From assembly GCF_000417875.1 (NCBI RefSeq), contig NW_006920876.1, positions 60,683 through 124,682 on the forward strand: DNA of 64,000 bases. The letters run 5' to 3'. Positions 12,370 through 25,153 of this stretch are shown piece after piece. This DNA is from Pseudozyma flocculosa PF-1 (taxonomy: Eukaryota > Basidiomycota > Ustilaginomycetes > Ustilaginales > Ustilaginaceae). The stretch's first letter is position 1; each line of letters starts with the position of its first letter. The position numbers and the translations under genes are program-made. The notes under the pieces are model-generated. The model saw nothing but the letters and a program-made list of their open reading frames with translations. It was not told the DNA's origin and searched no databases.

Positions 12370-12870
12370 CTTGGTGCAGGGCAGGCATGCCCCCGACCGA
12401 CGCGATGCCCTCGGTAGCTCCAGAGCTTGGTCCGTGTCGCGATGCCACCACTTCCCCCGCCTTTCCCTCCCCCTCGCACCCTCCTTCCCCCTCTTTCGAT
12501 CCTCCCCTCAAAACATCCGCATCCTCATTCGCACCTTCATCCGCATGCATGCAGAACCAATCGAGCTGACCTGTCAGATCAGGGATGCGTATCGATTCGA
12601 GCGCGTCGGGACGACAAGAGGGGGATAGCGTGACAGCGAGAGAGAGAAAGAGCCAAGGAGCAGAGCGCGTGGGGGAACGGCGGGAAAGATGCAAGTGGAC
12701 TGGGGCTCGATGGGCTTCGAAACGCGGACAGCGGGTATGGATCTTGGGTGCTGAGGTGCCAGAGAATGGGGACGAGGACGAGGACGAGGGAGCATGCACG
12801 CGCGCGCGAGAGAGAGAGGGAAAGGGAGAGGAGGCCGGGGAAGCAGACGACGAGCCCGCCCGGCGCTCCA

Positions 12871-15039
12871 CTACGAGATAAAGACTTTGCGCAGGCTGGC
12901 AAAGGAGTAAGTCTCGCTTGTGCGCGGGCAGACGATCGTACTGCCGTCGCGGCTCTTGTCGACCATCTCTTCGAGCGCCTGCGATGTGGAGTGAGGGCAT
13001 GGGATGAAGGACAATGGGGATGTCAGTCAGACCTCCAGCGACACAAAAGGAACATCGGAGCAGCGCACGCCCGACTCACCGAAAGCGCGTACACCCTGCC
13101 GTTGGGCATTGCCATGGGCGGGTTGTTCTCGTCCATGACCTTGCCGCTCAGGCTGCAGACGAGCGTCGAGTTGGCGTGGTGGCTCCACGGCACCTCCCTC
13201 GCCAGCGTGCCCAGGCCGTCGGTGTCGCAGACGGGGCAGTCGATGTTGCGGTCGTCGGTCGTCGGCCTGCCCGTCGCACGGCCGCGAGCCAGCGCCTGCG
13301 CGTGCGTGTGCGGCGCGATGCCCGACGACATCATGCTGCCGAGGTACGAGAGCGGCGACGAGCCGCCAGGGGCCCGCGCGCCTCCTTCGCCACGATCGAG
13401 CGCGCTACCGCTCCCGCTCCCGCTGCTGCTGCCGTCTACGCCTCCACCGGCAGAGCTGCTGCCTCCTCCCATGGCCGGTGGGAAGCGCGACGGCACCGAG
13501 ACGGCGTCGGATTGCGTCGCGTGGCCACCCTCGATCAGTGCGGCCGAGGCGGCGTCGGCAGCCGTACGCCCGCCGAGGTGGGCGGGCGCTCCCGTCGAGC
13601 CGGCAACGAGCGATCGCGCCTCGTGGCTGTAGCAGGCTGGTACCTTAAGGCTCGACAGGCCGGCGCTCAGCGCAATGTGCAGAATCGGCTGCAGCGGCAG
13701 GCTGTGGATCTGCAGCGCGCAGACGCGGAAGCTGTCGCGCAGCGAGAGCCAGCGGTACGGCGTATAGAGGTCTTCGTAGGCCCAGCCGTCCGGGCCGCAC
13801 GCGATCAGGCCCATGGCGCGCGACACCTGCTTCTTGATGGCCTCGTGCGCCGACCGGTCGTACTCGGCGTCCTTGTCGAGAGACGCGGACTCGGCCGCCG
13901 CCGCCTTGGACGGCGACGATGCCGAGGGCATGGCGGCCAGCGCCGCGACGGCAGCGCTGTGCATCGGCAGCAGGTGGCGTCGCAGGTAGGCTATCGCCTC
14001 GCGCAGCGATTCGGGCGTACGCACCCGCACCAGCTCGATGTACTCCTGGAGGCGCAGGTCGAACTCGAGCGGACTCTTGATCTTGCGCAGCATCGTCTTG
14101 TTCTCCGAACACCAAGCCAGCGCTGCCGTGCAGCTGGGTACGGCGGCGGCGGCGGCGGCGGCGGCGGCGTTTCGAGAACCTCGAACGGACGCCTGGCCGT
14201 CGTCTTCGTCGCCGTCGCCATCGTCGTGGCCGTTGTGGTCGTTGTTGAGCTGCCAGCCGGGCGGGACGAGGGACTGCTCGATTGTGGCAATCTCGGCAAA
14301 GAGGTCGGTGTCGACGAGGTCCTGGATGCCTCGAGCCTTTGCCAGCTCGTCTGCCGAGGAGCGATAGCCGCGGCGGAGCATGAAGTCGACGAGCATGCGG
14401 TCGAGGCGGACCTTGGACCACTCTGCAAATTCGGGGCTGGCGGAGCTGTCGATGGAATGGAGGTTGCTGAGGTGGTCGGTCCTCGACTGGGCCATGCGGA
14501 GCGTCTGCTTGGACTGCTGCGCCAGCGGGAGCATCTGCAGTGGACCGGCGGGGAGGCGAAACGGGGGTCGGGTCAGCGAGGTGCCTTCATGGGCGGAAAG
14601 CAAGAGCAAGGAAGAGGCTGCTCACCTTGCGCTTCAGCCCGCGCAGCCTGCCGAGCATGGCATCGAGGCTCCTTTCAGCCTCTTGCCTGACGGCGTCTGG
14701 ATCGGAGGACGAGGACGAGGGCGAGGGCGAGGGATGCGGGAGCGGGGATGACGAGGCTGGGGGTGGCCGGCTCGCTGCCACCTTTGCCTCGAGGTCGTTT
14801 AGGGTGGACGAGCAAAAGATGAATTCGCGCTCGATGAGCCTCTGCTGCGTGCGCTGCTGCCTGCGCAGCTCGTCAAAGGGGAGCCTTGCGAATGGCTGTT
14901 CGAGGAGGAGGATGCCGTCGAGGTTGGGCCTCGAGGAAACGGGCTGCTGCTGGGTGACTGATGCCGAGGCCGATGCGGACGCCTCGACAGACTGCTGGGG
15001 CGGCTGCGGAGGCTGGCCGGCCAGCTGGGCCGAGGCCAT
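12871..15039 (-). CDS. FYV10: GID/CTLH E3 ligase RING-like subunit Fyv10/Gid9 (MAEA)
   Basis: Subunit of the GID/CTLH ubiquitin ligase, which in yeast targets gluconeogenic enzymes for degradation when glucose returns. Three exons (15039-14626, 14534-13080, 12978-12871; introns of 91 and 101 nt) encode 658 residues. The N-terminal LEQPFARLPFDELRRQQR box is typical of this family. It is followed by a LisH segment (LDRMLVDFMLRRGYRSSADELA), a CTLH region (LAWCSENKTMLRKIKSPLEF) and a C-terminal degenerate RING with CPVCDTDG, CSLSGKVMDENNPPMAMPNG and, in the last exon, VCPRTSETYSFASLRKVFIS. Asp/Gly/Ala-rich inserts make it longer than the yeast protein of about 500 residues. The last intron interrupts the conserved NGRVY-ALEEM segment. 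It converges with RRP9 and diverges from the bZIP gene. Confidence 0.93.
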
Positions 15040-18000
15040 GCTGTGCAGAGGCGGCGGCGGCTTCGGACGCCGAGGTGCGCTACAGGAGGTTGCGGCGGGA
15101 TTCCAGCGGATGCGAGTGCAGCCGCTATCGCTTGAGGGCGATGAACAAGTTCAGGCGAGGGCTTGAGGGGATAGCGGGCTGTGATGGCGGTGATGGTGAG
15201 GATGGCAGTAATGGTGGTGGCGGCGAAGGTGGCTGCAGAGGAGGTAGGGTTGCGCGCCGGTGCGATAGGGCTCACCAGAGGCAGCAGGCTAGGCTAGGGG
15301 CCCAAGCTGCGCCTCGCACTCGCCTGACCTCGCTGGACCCTGCGCAACAAACGTCTGCAGCACGACCGGCCAGGCCAGGCCAGGTCAGGCGCCGGTGGAG
15401 CAGATCGGCTCCATCTACTTCATCGGGGACCGGATCCCGATGCCTTCCTTGCCGCGATGACCTTCGGCTCGGCTCCGACCCGCTCGCTCTCGAGGCCAGC
15501 GGGCTGGGATGATAGGCTGGGCTGGGTTGGCCATCGCGCGGTATCGATCGAACCACCCGACGCTGCGACGCGCTGTCTCTGACATCGGCTGGTGCCGGGA
15601 AGCGACGAGGCTAGGCTGGGGCGAGACCAAACTCAACCCACGCACGGGGTGATGTCATGCCTCTGGCCGCCCTTCTGCAGCCGTTGGTTTCGGGAACCGG
15701 CCGTGCGCGCTGCTGGTGGTTTGGATGTGGCTGCAGCGGTTGCGCTTGCTGCTGGGTTGCTTCTGTGCAGCAGCAGCAGCAGCAGCCACCAGCCAGCCAG
15801 CCAGCCAGCCGGAAGAGGAAGCAAGCAGGCAGGCCTGGCCCCGTGTTCCCGCCCCGCCCAGCCAGGTTTTCGGGTCGCCTCGCCCGCTTGGCAGGGCCGG
15901 CCTCCGAGCCTCGTTCGAGCCCGCCAGCGTGCGAGCAGCAGCAGCCAAGCAGAGCCTGCTTTTGTGTCTGGCCAGGAGCGGGCGCGCCGTTCCGGTCGTG
16001 CATGTGGAGGCCGAAAGCCCGCTGCGCACCCCGATCGCGGCCGCTGGATCGCCGCGGATCGAAGCCACCGCAGCAGCAGCAGCAGCTGCCCTTTCCGCCT
16101 TGCCTCCCTGCCGTTGCTGCAAAGGCCGCCGCAACCCAACGTGGCGCCACCTCGTCTTTTTCCAGACCGAGGCGGAAAAGGGCGAGCTGCTCGCAAGCCA
16201 GGCCAGGCCAGGCTAGCCAAGAAGGCATCGCGATCGGCCTCGTGCTGTTTGTGCTTGAGCTTCTCAACGTGGGGCGAGATCGGACCAGGAGCCGCAGCGT
16301 CCGCACAGGAAGACTCAGCGCAGCGCCTTGCTGCTTGTTTTCCGACCGGGAAGCCAGCGGGCAACCCTGCTGTTTGCTGCTTGGGGGGACACCTGTCGAT
16401 CTGCCGTCGAGATCTCGAGCAGCGCCAGAGAAGCGCGGGCAGGCGGGATGGTCTGGCAGCAGGCCAGACTCCCCTGCCTGGCCATATCGGATCACGATCC
16501 GCCGCCGCCACATCGTCGTCGTTGTCGACGTCGGCCTGGCCGTGGCCGTAACTACGTGCGTGTTGGGCCGACCCGCCCAGGCAGGTCAGGCCACAACGAG
16601 ACCGAGAAACAGGATGGCGGGGCGATCCGACGAGGCCACCGCGGCCGCCATCGCGAGACGCAGCGTGCACCGGGTCGGCCTGCCCTCCTTGCGACTGCGG
16701 GCGGGGAGGTCTGCCTGCTCTGCCTGCTCTGGCGGTGGTGGGCGCCGTTTGGGTGGTGACATCGATGCCAGGTAGCCTCGGCTGTCCTGGCCTGGCTCGC
16801 TGCCGCTGGGGTGGTGGCCACGCCCTGGCCCTGCGAGAGGGTTTGTCGCCGTCGGCCTGCCTGCCTGCCCGTAGCCTGTCTGCCCTCCCGCCTGCCCGGC
16901 TGGCCGCGACGTTGCCTGCTTGCTTGCCTGCTTGCTTGCTTGCTTTCCTCCTCCCTCGCCCTCTGGCTTTGCCTCGCTGCCACCGTCCCCTCTCTCACAT
17001 CCACCCTCGCTCGCCCGGCCTCTCTCTCTTGCCCGCAAGACGTTTCGATCCATTCGGCTGTCGACCCTGGCCATCTTGGTCCTGCCTGTCCTCATTGTGC
17101 TCATTCGGGCACCCCCCGCCTCGATCCACTGCCCGCACACTCTTCCCGCGCCCCTCCCTCCCGCCTGCCCGCCGTATCGCGGCCAGCCGGAGTCAGAGTC
17201 ATCGCTAGCGTGCTGGCCCTAGTCACAGAGTACTGTAGCTCCCTCTGAGTCCACCGCTTGACTCCGTCGCCGCCATCGCCATCGCCAATCGCCCTCTCGT
17301 CGACCAGCCTTCCGCCCATCTCCATCGCCCTCGACGTGCCATCGCCCCGCCTGCTCCCGACCTCGAGCATCCGCCAGCGCCACCCTCTCGCCTGCCTGAC
17401 CAAACCCAAGTGCGACAGCGCTACGTCAATCCCTGCCCGGCCCCCTCTTCCTCTCACCTTCCGCCCCGCTCGTCGTCGTCGCCCCCCATCGCCTGTTTCT
17501 CCTGCGCCACCTCACTCGACTCACCACCCTACCCTCCCTCTATCGGCGTGAACCCTTCCTCGCCGGCTGGTTTCTCTCTCGACTCGCCCTGCCTCCGGCC
17601 TGCCACGACAGCAGACAGTTCTACCCGCCTGCCTGTCTGCCTTTCCGCCCACCCGCTTGCCAGCCTGCCAACGAAGCAGCCTGCTTCGGGTTGCCCTGCC
17701 CGCTTGCTCGCGCCTCCAACCGCCCGCATGACTGTGGTCGCCACTTCCATCGCACCCTGATCCTCGCCCCCCTCCACCACCCCATCGCCGAAGCGTCCGA
17801 CTTCCAGCTTTGCGCACCACCAAGCCACCCCGCTTCTACAGCTTCCGCATCTCATTCGACCACCTTCAGCCCTCTCGCCACCTTCTTGTGCCCTTGGCCT
17901 CGACACCACCACCACCACCACCACCGCCGCCGCCGCCAGCAGCAGATCGCCCTCGCATAGTCACACTCCGGTTCCAATCCTTCGCTCCTAGCTCGACGCA

Positions 18001-18148
18001 ACCGGCCATTACTGCATATTCGACCCGTCGATTCCGCCCGCAGCCTGCTCTTCCCGATCTTATTGGCATCCGAGCCCCTCGTCTGTCCCACATCACATAG
18101 CTACGCTTCCCTTCGGCGCAGCTTCCTTCCTTTCACACGCCGCCCAGC
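15040..18148. other. Divergent intergenic region with long CT-rich leader
   Basis: No supported gene. Overlapping open frames on both strands at 15.6-16.8 kb have CAG-repeat and Ala/Arg-rich composition and no domain. A CTTG/CTGC array lies at 16913-16945. From about 16.85 kb to the bZIP start the + strand is strongly pyrimidine-rich, as expected for a long 5' leader and core promoter of that gene. Confidence 0.5.
16913..16945. repeat. CTTG/CCTG tetranucleotide array
   Basis: Mixed TTGC and CTGC tetranucleotides in tandem within the CT-rich stretch upstream of the bZIP gene. Confidence 0.75.
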
Positions 18149-20248
18149 ATGGCCGCGACCAAGGCGACCGCCAGCGGCTCTAGCGGGTCGCACAACGCTT
18201 CCACGTCGAACACCACCGCCGCTCCTGCTGCCTCGTCCAGCAACCTGGGCAAGCGCAAGTCGGTCAGCGTCGCCTCTTCGTCCGATGCCGGGGACGACGA
18301 GGGCGACGACGCTCGCGGCAGGTCCCCCTCGAAGCTCACCGCCACCGGCAAAGTTTCGGCTTCCCAGCAGCTCGTCCCCGTGCCCGGCAACCCAGATGCA
18401 CCGCTCGTGACAAAGAGGACACTCCAGAATCGTGAGTGCACGCGCGACGCCGCCACCCATGGCCGCTGTTCGAACAGGGGCGCTGACCGTCTCTGCCGTC
18501 GGTCGACATCGGCCCGGTCTTGTCTCCCTGTCATCTCGTTGCGCCCCTGCAGGCAAGGCACAGCGCGAGTTCCGAAAGAGGAGGGAGGCCCGCGTCAAGG
18601 ATCTCGAGGAGCGGGTCCGGCGCTACGACGAGCAGGGCGTCGAGGCCAACATGGCCCTGCAGCAGATCGCAGAGTCACTCAAGCAGGAGAACGAGGCACT
18701 CAAGAGCCTCCTCGTCCGACTCGGCTTCGGCCACATGATTGGCGGCGCGCTCGAGGGCGTTCGCGGCCCGGCCGTCAGCTACCCCATGCCGCCGCACAGC
18801 TTCCCCGCCATGGACATGAGCATGGCCTCGTGGGCCAAGGGGGCGGGCGCGCCTACCAACGTATCCTCCGCTCCCTCCGCTGACGCCGCCTCTCGGCGCG
18901 GCACAAAGGCGGATGGCATCGACATGACGGCAAGCGGCGCGCAGAAGTCGTCGTCGTCTGGCGTCACCGCTCAGCCGCAGTTCCACCCGCCGGCAAGCGA
19001 CAGCGTCAACCCGAGCCTGCTCAGCGACGCGCCGAAGCCGGAGACGGCTGCCAGGGCAAAGGAGGAAGAAGGTGGTCCGTTCAACAGCGACTGGTTTGCC
19101 CAGCTGGCGCAGTCGGGTCACGGCAAGGACGACGACGATGACGAGGGCGACGCCGCCGCCGCCGACAACCGCACTTCGCAGGCGTCTGGCCCCGTGGCCG
19201 CCTCTTACGACGGCGGCAACGCGCAGCAGAACCGCTTGCACCAAGGCCAGCAGCAGTCGGCCTCGGTCAACCCGATCCTTTCGCTCAACTTTGGCGACTC
19301 GGGTGCGGACAACAAGAGCCAGCAGCAGCAGCAGAACGGCAAGGGGAGGGAGCGCCAGCAGCCGTCGCCGTCCAAGTACGGCGCTAGGCTTGGCCCCAGG
19401 GTCAATGACCTCACCCCCAACACTGCGCTGCGCAACTTCTTCAGCGACTTTGCAGCGCCGCCCTCGAGCAACGGCAACAACGGCGGCCTGCAGTCGAGCA
19501 CCAACGCCAGCAACCACGGAGCCTCGGGCTCGGCCATGCTCGGCGACGCGTCAGCTGGCCGCGGCTTCGGCATGCCCGCCTTTTCGAACTCCTCTGGTCC
19601 CGGCGGCAACAGCGGCGCCGGCAACATCTTCCCCATGCCGCTGCCGACGCACCAGAACGACGCGCTGCTCAACCCGAACCCGATCCCCTTCGCCTTCAAC
19701 CTGAGCAACACGCGGAGCCCTCCGGACCAGAGCTGGTGGAACCAGATGGGCGGCGGCCAGTTCACCGACGCCGACAACAGCATCCTCGACGAAAAGGCGC
19801 AGGCAGTCGCCCAGGCCACGGCCGCCCTCAACGGCGGCAACGGCAACAACACCAACAACAACAATAGCGGCAGCAACAATGGTGCACAGAGCCCGTTCGA
19901 CCTGTCGGCTTTTCTGACTGGGGGCATCACGCCCGGAGGGGGCTTTAATCTAGGCCCGCATGCTGCCCCCGGAAACGTCGACTCTGCGTTTGGGAGCGGC
20001 TTCAACTTTGGCAACGCCGACGATCCTCTCGGAAAGCTCAAGGATGGCGGCGACAAGGCGGCGCCCGCCGCGTCGCTGCTGCCCGCGGGCCTCGGCGACG
20101 GTGGCAAGGGCGCGGGCAACGGCAACAGCAAGTCGCTGACGCCCGCCGAGCACGCCCAGATGTTTCTGCGCCTCCTCGAGGCCAAGATGGCGCGGCAGAA
20201 CGTAAGCCCGTACACGTCGCTCGGATTCCAGCCGCCGTCGCAGATGAT

Positions 20249-20290
<42 letters not shown>

Positions 20291-20783
20291 GGCGGCCGCC
20301 GGCAGCGACGGCCGAGCCAATTCGTCGCCGCTCTCGTTGAACCCGGATCAGGATGGCGGCGACCGCCCTGCCTCGCCGGCGCTGACGCTCAAGCTCTCGT
20401 CGCCCAGCCTGTCGCCGATCAACGTGTATACGCGCCTGTCGCAGCACCCGGCCTTTCTCTCGACGGACGCGTCGGAGCTCGAGGAGCTCGTCGACTTTAT
20501 CGACCTCGACCAGCAGCAGCAGCATCAGCAGCAGCAGCAGCAGCGCAAGGCGGGCAACGGCACGCTCCTCTACCCGCCCTCGGCGGCTGGACTGACGCCG
20601 AGCCTGTACGGCGCCGCGTCGGGCGGCGGCACGGGCAAGCTGGGCTCGAAGCCATCGGCCCCGTCGGACGAGGCCGGAGTCGAGGTCGACGAAAAGGCGC
20701 TCGACAAGATGCTGGGCTTCCTCGACCAGAGGACGCCGCGCGGCGATGCCCCGCTCAGCTACGGCCAGGACTTTGTCGTCTGA
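18149..20783 (+). CDS. AP-1-like bZIP transcription factor
   Basis: Two exons (18149-18431, 18553-20783; 121-nt intron) encode 837 residues. The intron splits the Arg codon inside the basic region, and the joined exons read LQNRKAQREFRKRREARV. This matches the fungal Yap/Pap1 signature NR-x-AQ-x-x-FR. A leucine-zipper-like coiled coil follows (LEERVRRYDEQ... through LKQENEALKSLLVRLG), roughly residues 85-155. The rest is low complexity: Ser/Asn/Gly-rich stretches, a Gln tract from (CAG)13 at about 20249-20288 and a second Gln/His tract at about 20511-20545, as in activation domains. I do not see the clustered cysteines of redox-sensing Yap1 domains, so the stress-sensing role known for that family should not be assumed. 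The acidic C-terminus contains EVDEKALDKMLGFLDQ. Confidence 0.88.
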
Positions 20784-22423
20784 GCGGTCCGTCACCCACG
20801 TCGTGCACGACGCATCCCGCCTCGTCGTCGTCGTCGGTGCTGCGCCCGTCGCTGCCGCCTGTCGCCGCCATCATCCATCGCACCGCATTCGTGTATAAGT
20901 ACCTTGTCCTGTATCTCTTGTCTCTCGTCTGTCGCTGTCCCGTCTCGTCTCTTCCCCTGCCTCTCCCTCTCGTCAGTCGTATCGCTTCTTACCATTATGG
21001 ATTCACAGTAGCGCCTCTTTGAGTTGCGTCGCTTCGCCATCCCGCATATACATATGGGCCGCTACGCCTCTGAGCTAGCAGCCAGGCTCTCGATCTCTTT
21101 CCCCCTGTCTCTTTGCTTACGTTCGCACCACTCATTCCGGATCCAGTCCAGACGCGCGAAACTCGAGCTCCATCCTCGCCGTCCATAGCCCGCTTCTAGC
21201 CGCAGCCGCAGCCGCTCCCGCTTCCGCTCCTTCTCTCTCTCTCTCTCTCTCTCTCGCTCCCTCTCCAGCGCTTCCGTCACACCCGCCAGACTTGCCGTCG
21301 TGATCGTTCTTGGGCTCTCTTTCGACCTGTCCTCCTTTTCCTCGCCGCTCCCGTGCCTTGCAACATAGTCGGGTCGATGCCGAGGCCTCGTTGCCTTTGC
21401 ATTGCCAGGGAGCGTTCCGCATATCGAGTTCCCCTCGCCAATCTTGCAAAAGAATGCTGTTATCGGCCCAGTCCAAGTGGATTGATCATGACAGCTGATG
21501 GAAGAACAGCCCCTCCCTCGCCCGAACGGGAGCTGATGGGCAGATTGGAGCGGTGCTGGAGGAAAGAGCCGGTCGCGCAAAGTCGGAACAGGTCGGGATG
21601 ACCTCTGGCCCCCTCTCTCTCTCTCTCTCTGGGTCGGTCGGACAGGCGAGCTTCCGATCCATACCGACCGGGCCCCGGCATTCGCCATCATCAACTCCTG
21701 CTCTGACGATTCTCGATGCTCGTCATCGCCGCCGCCGCCGGTACGTGGGCGTGCAGACGGTACCATACGCTGCTCGTGTGGAAGGGCCTGTGAAAAAGAG
21801 AGAGGCAGCGGGCCAAGGGCTGGCTTGTCACGGCTACCGTATGAGGCCAGGACGTCGAGCCGGGGGGCGGGGGCCCAAGTCCAAGGGCCGCTTTGATCCG
21901 CCCCACCGGCCTCCCGGCCCCACGCCTCGCTCCCCCGCCTGCGGGCTTTCACGCTTGGCCTGGCCTCGAGCAACGTTTTCCGTGCGGAAGTCGCTCGCCC
22001 CCTCACCGGCAACGCCCCGGCCACCCAAACGACCCTGGCCTGGCCTGGCCCGGCCTGGCCCCGCCCCCGCCCAAGGGCCTCGCTCGATCCGCCCAGTCAG
22101 GCTTGGCCCCTGCCCCTTTCCTGGGACCGCGCCAGCCAGCCAGCCGGTCCGGAAATCGACGCAGGGCTGCTGGCCGCGGGGCTGGCGGTTGGCCCAAACG
22201 CCCCTGCCCTGCCCTGCTGGGCCGACGTCGATGCGTTGGGCCTGCCTCCAGCCTCAGCTCGGCCCGCGCCGCCCTGCCCCCATCCTTCCTGCTCCGTCGC
22301 TACCAGCACAACCTCGACCACCACCATCACCATCTCTCGTAGACTCACGCTCGCATCCGTCGCCACAACTTTGCACACTCTTCACCTCCCTCTCTCCTTC
22401 TCTCACACACATCCTTTGCAAAA
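20784..22423. other. Intergenic region between bZIP and MDH genes
   Basis: It holds the 3' end of the bZIP gene, a (CT)n run at 21232-21254, a TGGCC array at 22034-22060 and, from about 22.25 kb, a CT/CA-rich leader ending in TTTGCAAAAATGG at the MDH start. No supported gene. Confidence 0.5.
21232..21254. repeat. (CT)n dinucleotide run
   Basis: About eleven CT units in the bZIP-MDH spacer; a shorter CT run occurs near 21614-21631. Confidence 0.9.
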
Positions 22424-24492
22424 ATGGTCAAGGCTACTGTCATGTGGGTATCCCCCCGCCACCCATCGGGCAGGGTCGCACATCGTTCGTCGCTGACACT
22501 TCAGACTGCGCTCCTGTCGTTATCGTCGCGACTCCTCGCTCTTCGCGCCTCTTGCAGTGGTGCTGCCGGCGGTATCGGTGAGTGGCATGCTTCGCCGAAT
22601 CTGGTCGCTGACGAGCGCGACGCACGGGCTGGGCAGGCACCCGCTGACCACGATGACGACCACGGCCTCCGTCCCCCGCCTCCTCGCCCCCACGCGCAGG
22701 CCAGCCCCTCTCGCTCCTCCTGAAGCAGTCGACCCTCATCACCGACCTCGCCCTCTACGATGTGTGAGTGTCTCCTTCCCGCGCCGATCCGGCTATGCTC
22801 CGTCTGCGTGTCCGTCTGACCTCAGCCTGTCCCTGTTTGTATGCCCGCCACCACTGCAGCGTCAACGCTCCCGGCGTCGCCGCTGACATCTCCCACATCA
22901 ACACCCCCGCTGTCGTCAACGGCTACCTCCCCAAGGACGACGGCCTCGCAAAGGCCCTCAAGAACGCCGACATCGTCGTCATCCCCGCCGGTGTTCCCCG
23001 CAAGGTGAGAAGGCGGAGGCCCCACAGGGGCGAGGAAACGATGGCCGCTGTGGCCGGCTCCGATCTTACAGTCAGACTGACGCCCTCCTCCGCCTTGCGT
23101 GTATCTGCCGTTCGCAGCCTGGCATGACCCGTGACGACCTCTTCAACGTGAGTATCGACAGCGGCGGCGAATCTGTCCGAGGTCCTTGCGGCAGACGGCC
23201 AAGCTTCGGCGATCTAGACGAGATTGATGCTCGCTCCGGCGGATGTGCGGGCCACCTAGCCCGACCGACCAAGCCCAAATGGCTGACCGGCGAATCTCTT
23301 GCATTTCCTGCGCTGCCCTGCCTGGCCCCCCAACATTAATGCCAAATCCAAAATCGCGCCTGCTGCTGCCTGCGCACAGATCAACGCTGGCATCGTTCGC
23401 GACATTGCCGTCGGCATCGCCGAGCACTCGCCCAAGGCCTTTGTCCTCGTCATCTCCAACCCCGTCAACTCGACCGTCCCGATCGTCGCCGAGGTCCTCA
23501 AGAAGAAGGGCGTCTTTGACCCCAAGCGGTGAGTCTTGCCACCAGCGCTCCTGGGGGCCTCCCATACGCTCTTTGCCAAGGTGCGGGATTTCATCCAGGC
23601 TGACACTCGACCCTTGCCGCTTCTCGCCCGCGCCGTCCCGTTTGCCTGTCTGCTCCGCCGCCCGTTAGCCTGTTTGGTGTCACCACGCTCGACATTGTCC
23701 GCGCGTCGACCTTCATCTCGGAGGCGGCGGGCAAGCCCACCGAGTCGCTCAAGTACAAGATCCCCGTCATTGGCGGCCACTCTGGTGTCACGATTGTCCC
23801 CCTGATCAGCCAGAGCCAGCCCAGCATCGTGAGTGGCGCTCTTGGCCCGTCGTACGCACGCCCTGGCGCTTGCCTGGACTCGCTGCTGACGACGACGACG
23901 ATGCTCGCCCTGCCGACTCTGCCCCCATCTCCCCTTTCTGCCTCTTGCAGGACGTGTCGCAGGAGAAGATTGAGCAGCTCACCAACCGCATCCAGTTTGG
24001 CGGTGACGAGGTTGTCAAGGCCAAGGACGGCGCTGGCTCGGCCACGCTCTCGATGGCCTACGCCGGTGCCCGCTTCGCCATTGCCGTCCTCGAGGCCGCC
24101 TCTGGCAAGAAGCTCGAGGTGAGTGGGCAGCGTCGGCCCCGCTACCAGGCGCAGATGTTGATGGAGACTGACCACTTTGCCTCTTTTGCTCTGATTTCGC
24201 TCGCCCGTCCGCCCGTCCGCCCGCCCGCCCGCTCGCCCGTCCACAGACCACCGAGCAGGCCTACGTGCACCTCAGCGCCGACTCGAACGGCGCCAAGGAG
24301 GTCACGTCGGTTATTGGCAACGACACCCCCTACTTTTCGGTGCCGCTCGAGCTCGGCCCCAACGGTGTCGAGAAGATTCTTCCCCTCGGCAAGGTCAACG
24401 AGTACGAGCAGGGCCTGATCAAGAAGGCCGTTGCCGACCTCGGCGGCAACATCAGCAAGGGCGTTGCGTTCATCGAGAGCTCCAAGCTCTGA
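22424..24492 (+). CDS. MDH: NAD-malate dehydrogenase with C-terminal SKL (peroxisomal type)
   Basis: Interconverts malate and oxaloacetate with NAD. Nine exons: 22424-22443, 22558-22577, 22700-22763, 22860-23004, 23118-23147, 23380-23528, 23669-23828, 23951-24118, 24247-24492. They join in frame to 333 residues, the usual length for this family. The first exons give MVKATVIGAAGGIGQPLSLL, which holds the NAD-binding GAAGGIG loop, followed by ALYDV with the NAD-binding Asp. Substrate arginines lie in VPRKPGMTRDD (R82, R88), and the catalytic pair is D151 (TTLDIVRA) and H180 (IGGHSGVT). The protein starts directly at the Rossmann fold, with no mitochondrial presequence, and ends ESSKL, a canonical PTS1. 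This suggests a glyoxylate-cycle or beta-oxidation redox role like yeast Mdh3, although a cytosolic share is possible. Exons 1 and 2 are only 20 nt each. Confidence 0.95.
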
Positions 24493-25153
24493 ACGGCAGT
24501 CGACTGACCAGCTGCTCTCGCAGTCGCAGTGCATCCGACCCCGCGTCCTTGTTCCCAGCCCGGCCTTTGGAGGCGGAGCGGTCCTGACGGTCGGTAGATG
24601 ACCCGGGCGCGGGAATCCATGATCGTATATCGACGATGTCGGAGCCAGACTGTCTGGGAGCGTGCAGTGCTCATTGTGTTGTCCATGAGGCGCGGCGCTG
24701 GCACCGCAGAGGCCGGCCCTTGAGGCGACGAGTGGGCCGGCGGCGATTGAGAAGACGACGACGACGACGATGCCGATGCGGCTGGCCTGCGTGGCGTGGC
24801 GTCTCTCCTTTTGTATGCATTTGCAGGCCGCTGCGGGGTCGCGGGAGGGCTTGGTGGGACAACGGCAGGCGGCTGCGTTCCCAATTCCCGGTTCAAACTC
24901 AGGGTTCGTTCGCGCCTCTCGTAGGCCTTGCCAAGCCTGCTTGCTCCTCCGTCCTCCGTCCCTCGTCCTCCGTCCTCCATCCCTCATCCCTCGTCTATCC
25001 TCCCTGCTCCATCCGCCCTCTCTCCGTCTCGACGGCCCTGCACGCGCCATCCATCGGCCCCTCGAGATTTCGACTGCCGCCACCTCACCCGCTCGCCTGT
25101 ATCGACGCCACAAAGAAAGAGTGGAAGCGAAACAGCTGGTCAGCCAGCAAGCA
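24493..25153. other. Spacer between MDH and histidine kinase genes
   Basis: About 660 bp with the MDH 3' region and a CT-rich stretch (TCCGTCC-type repeats at about 24950-25015) that probably is the histidine kinase leader. No further feature seen. Confidence 0.45.

Noticed and set aside
15540..15575. Possible tRNA box B on the minus strand (GGTTCGAT)
   Set aside because: No matching acceptor, anticodon or D arms in the flanks.
15592..16775. Overlapping 300-370-codon open frames on both strands upstream of the bZIP gene
   Set aside because: All frames read as CAG-derived runs and random Arg/Ala/Pro; no splice signals or motifs point to one real frame.
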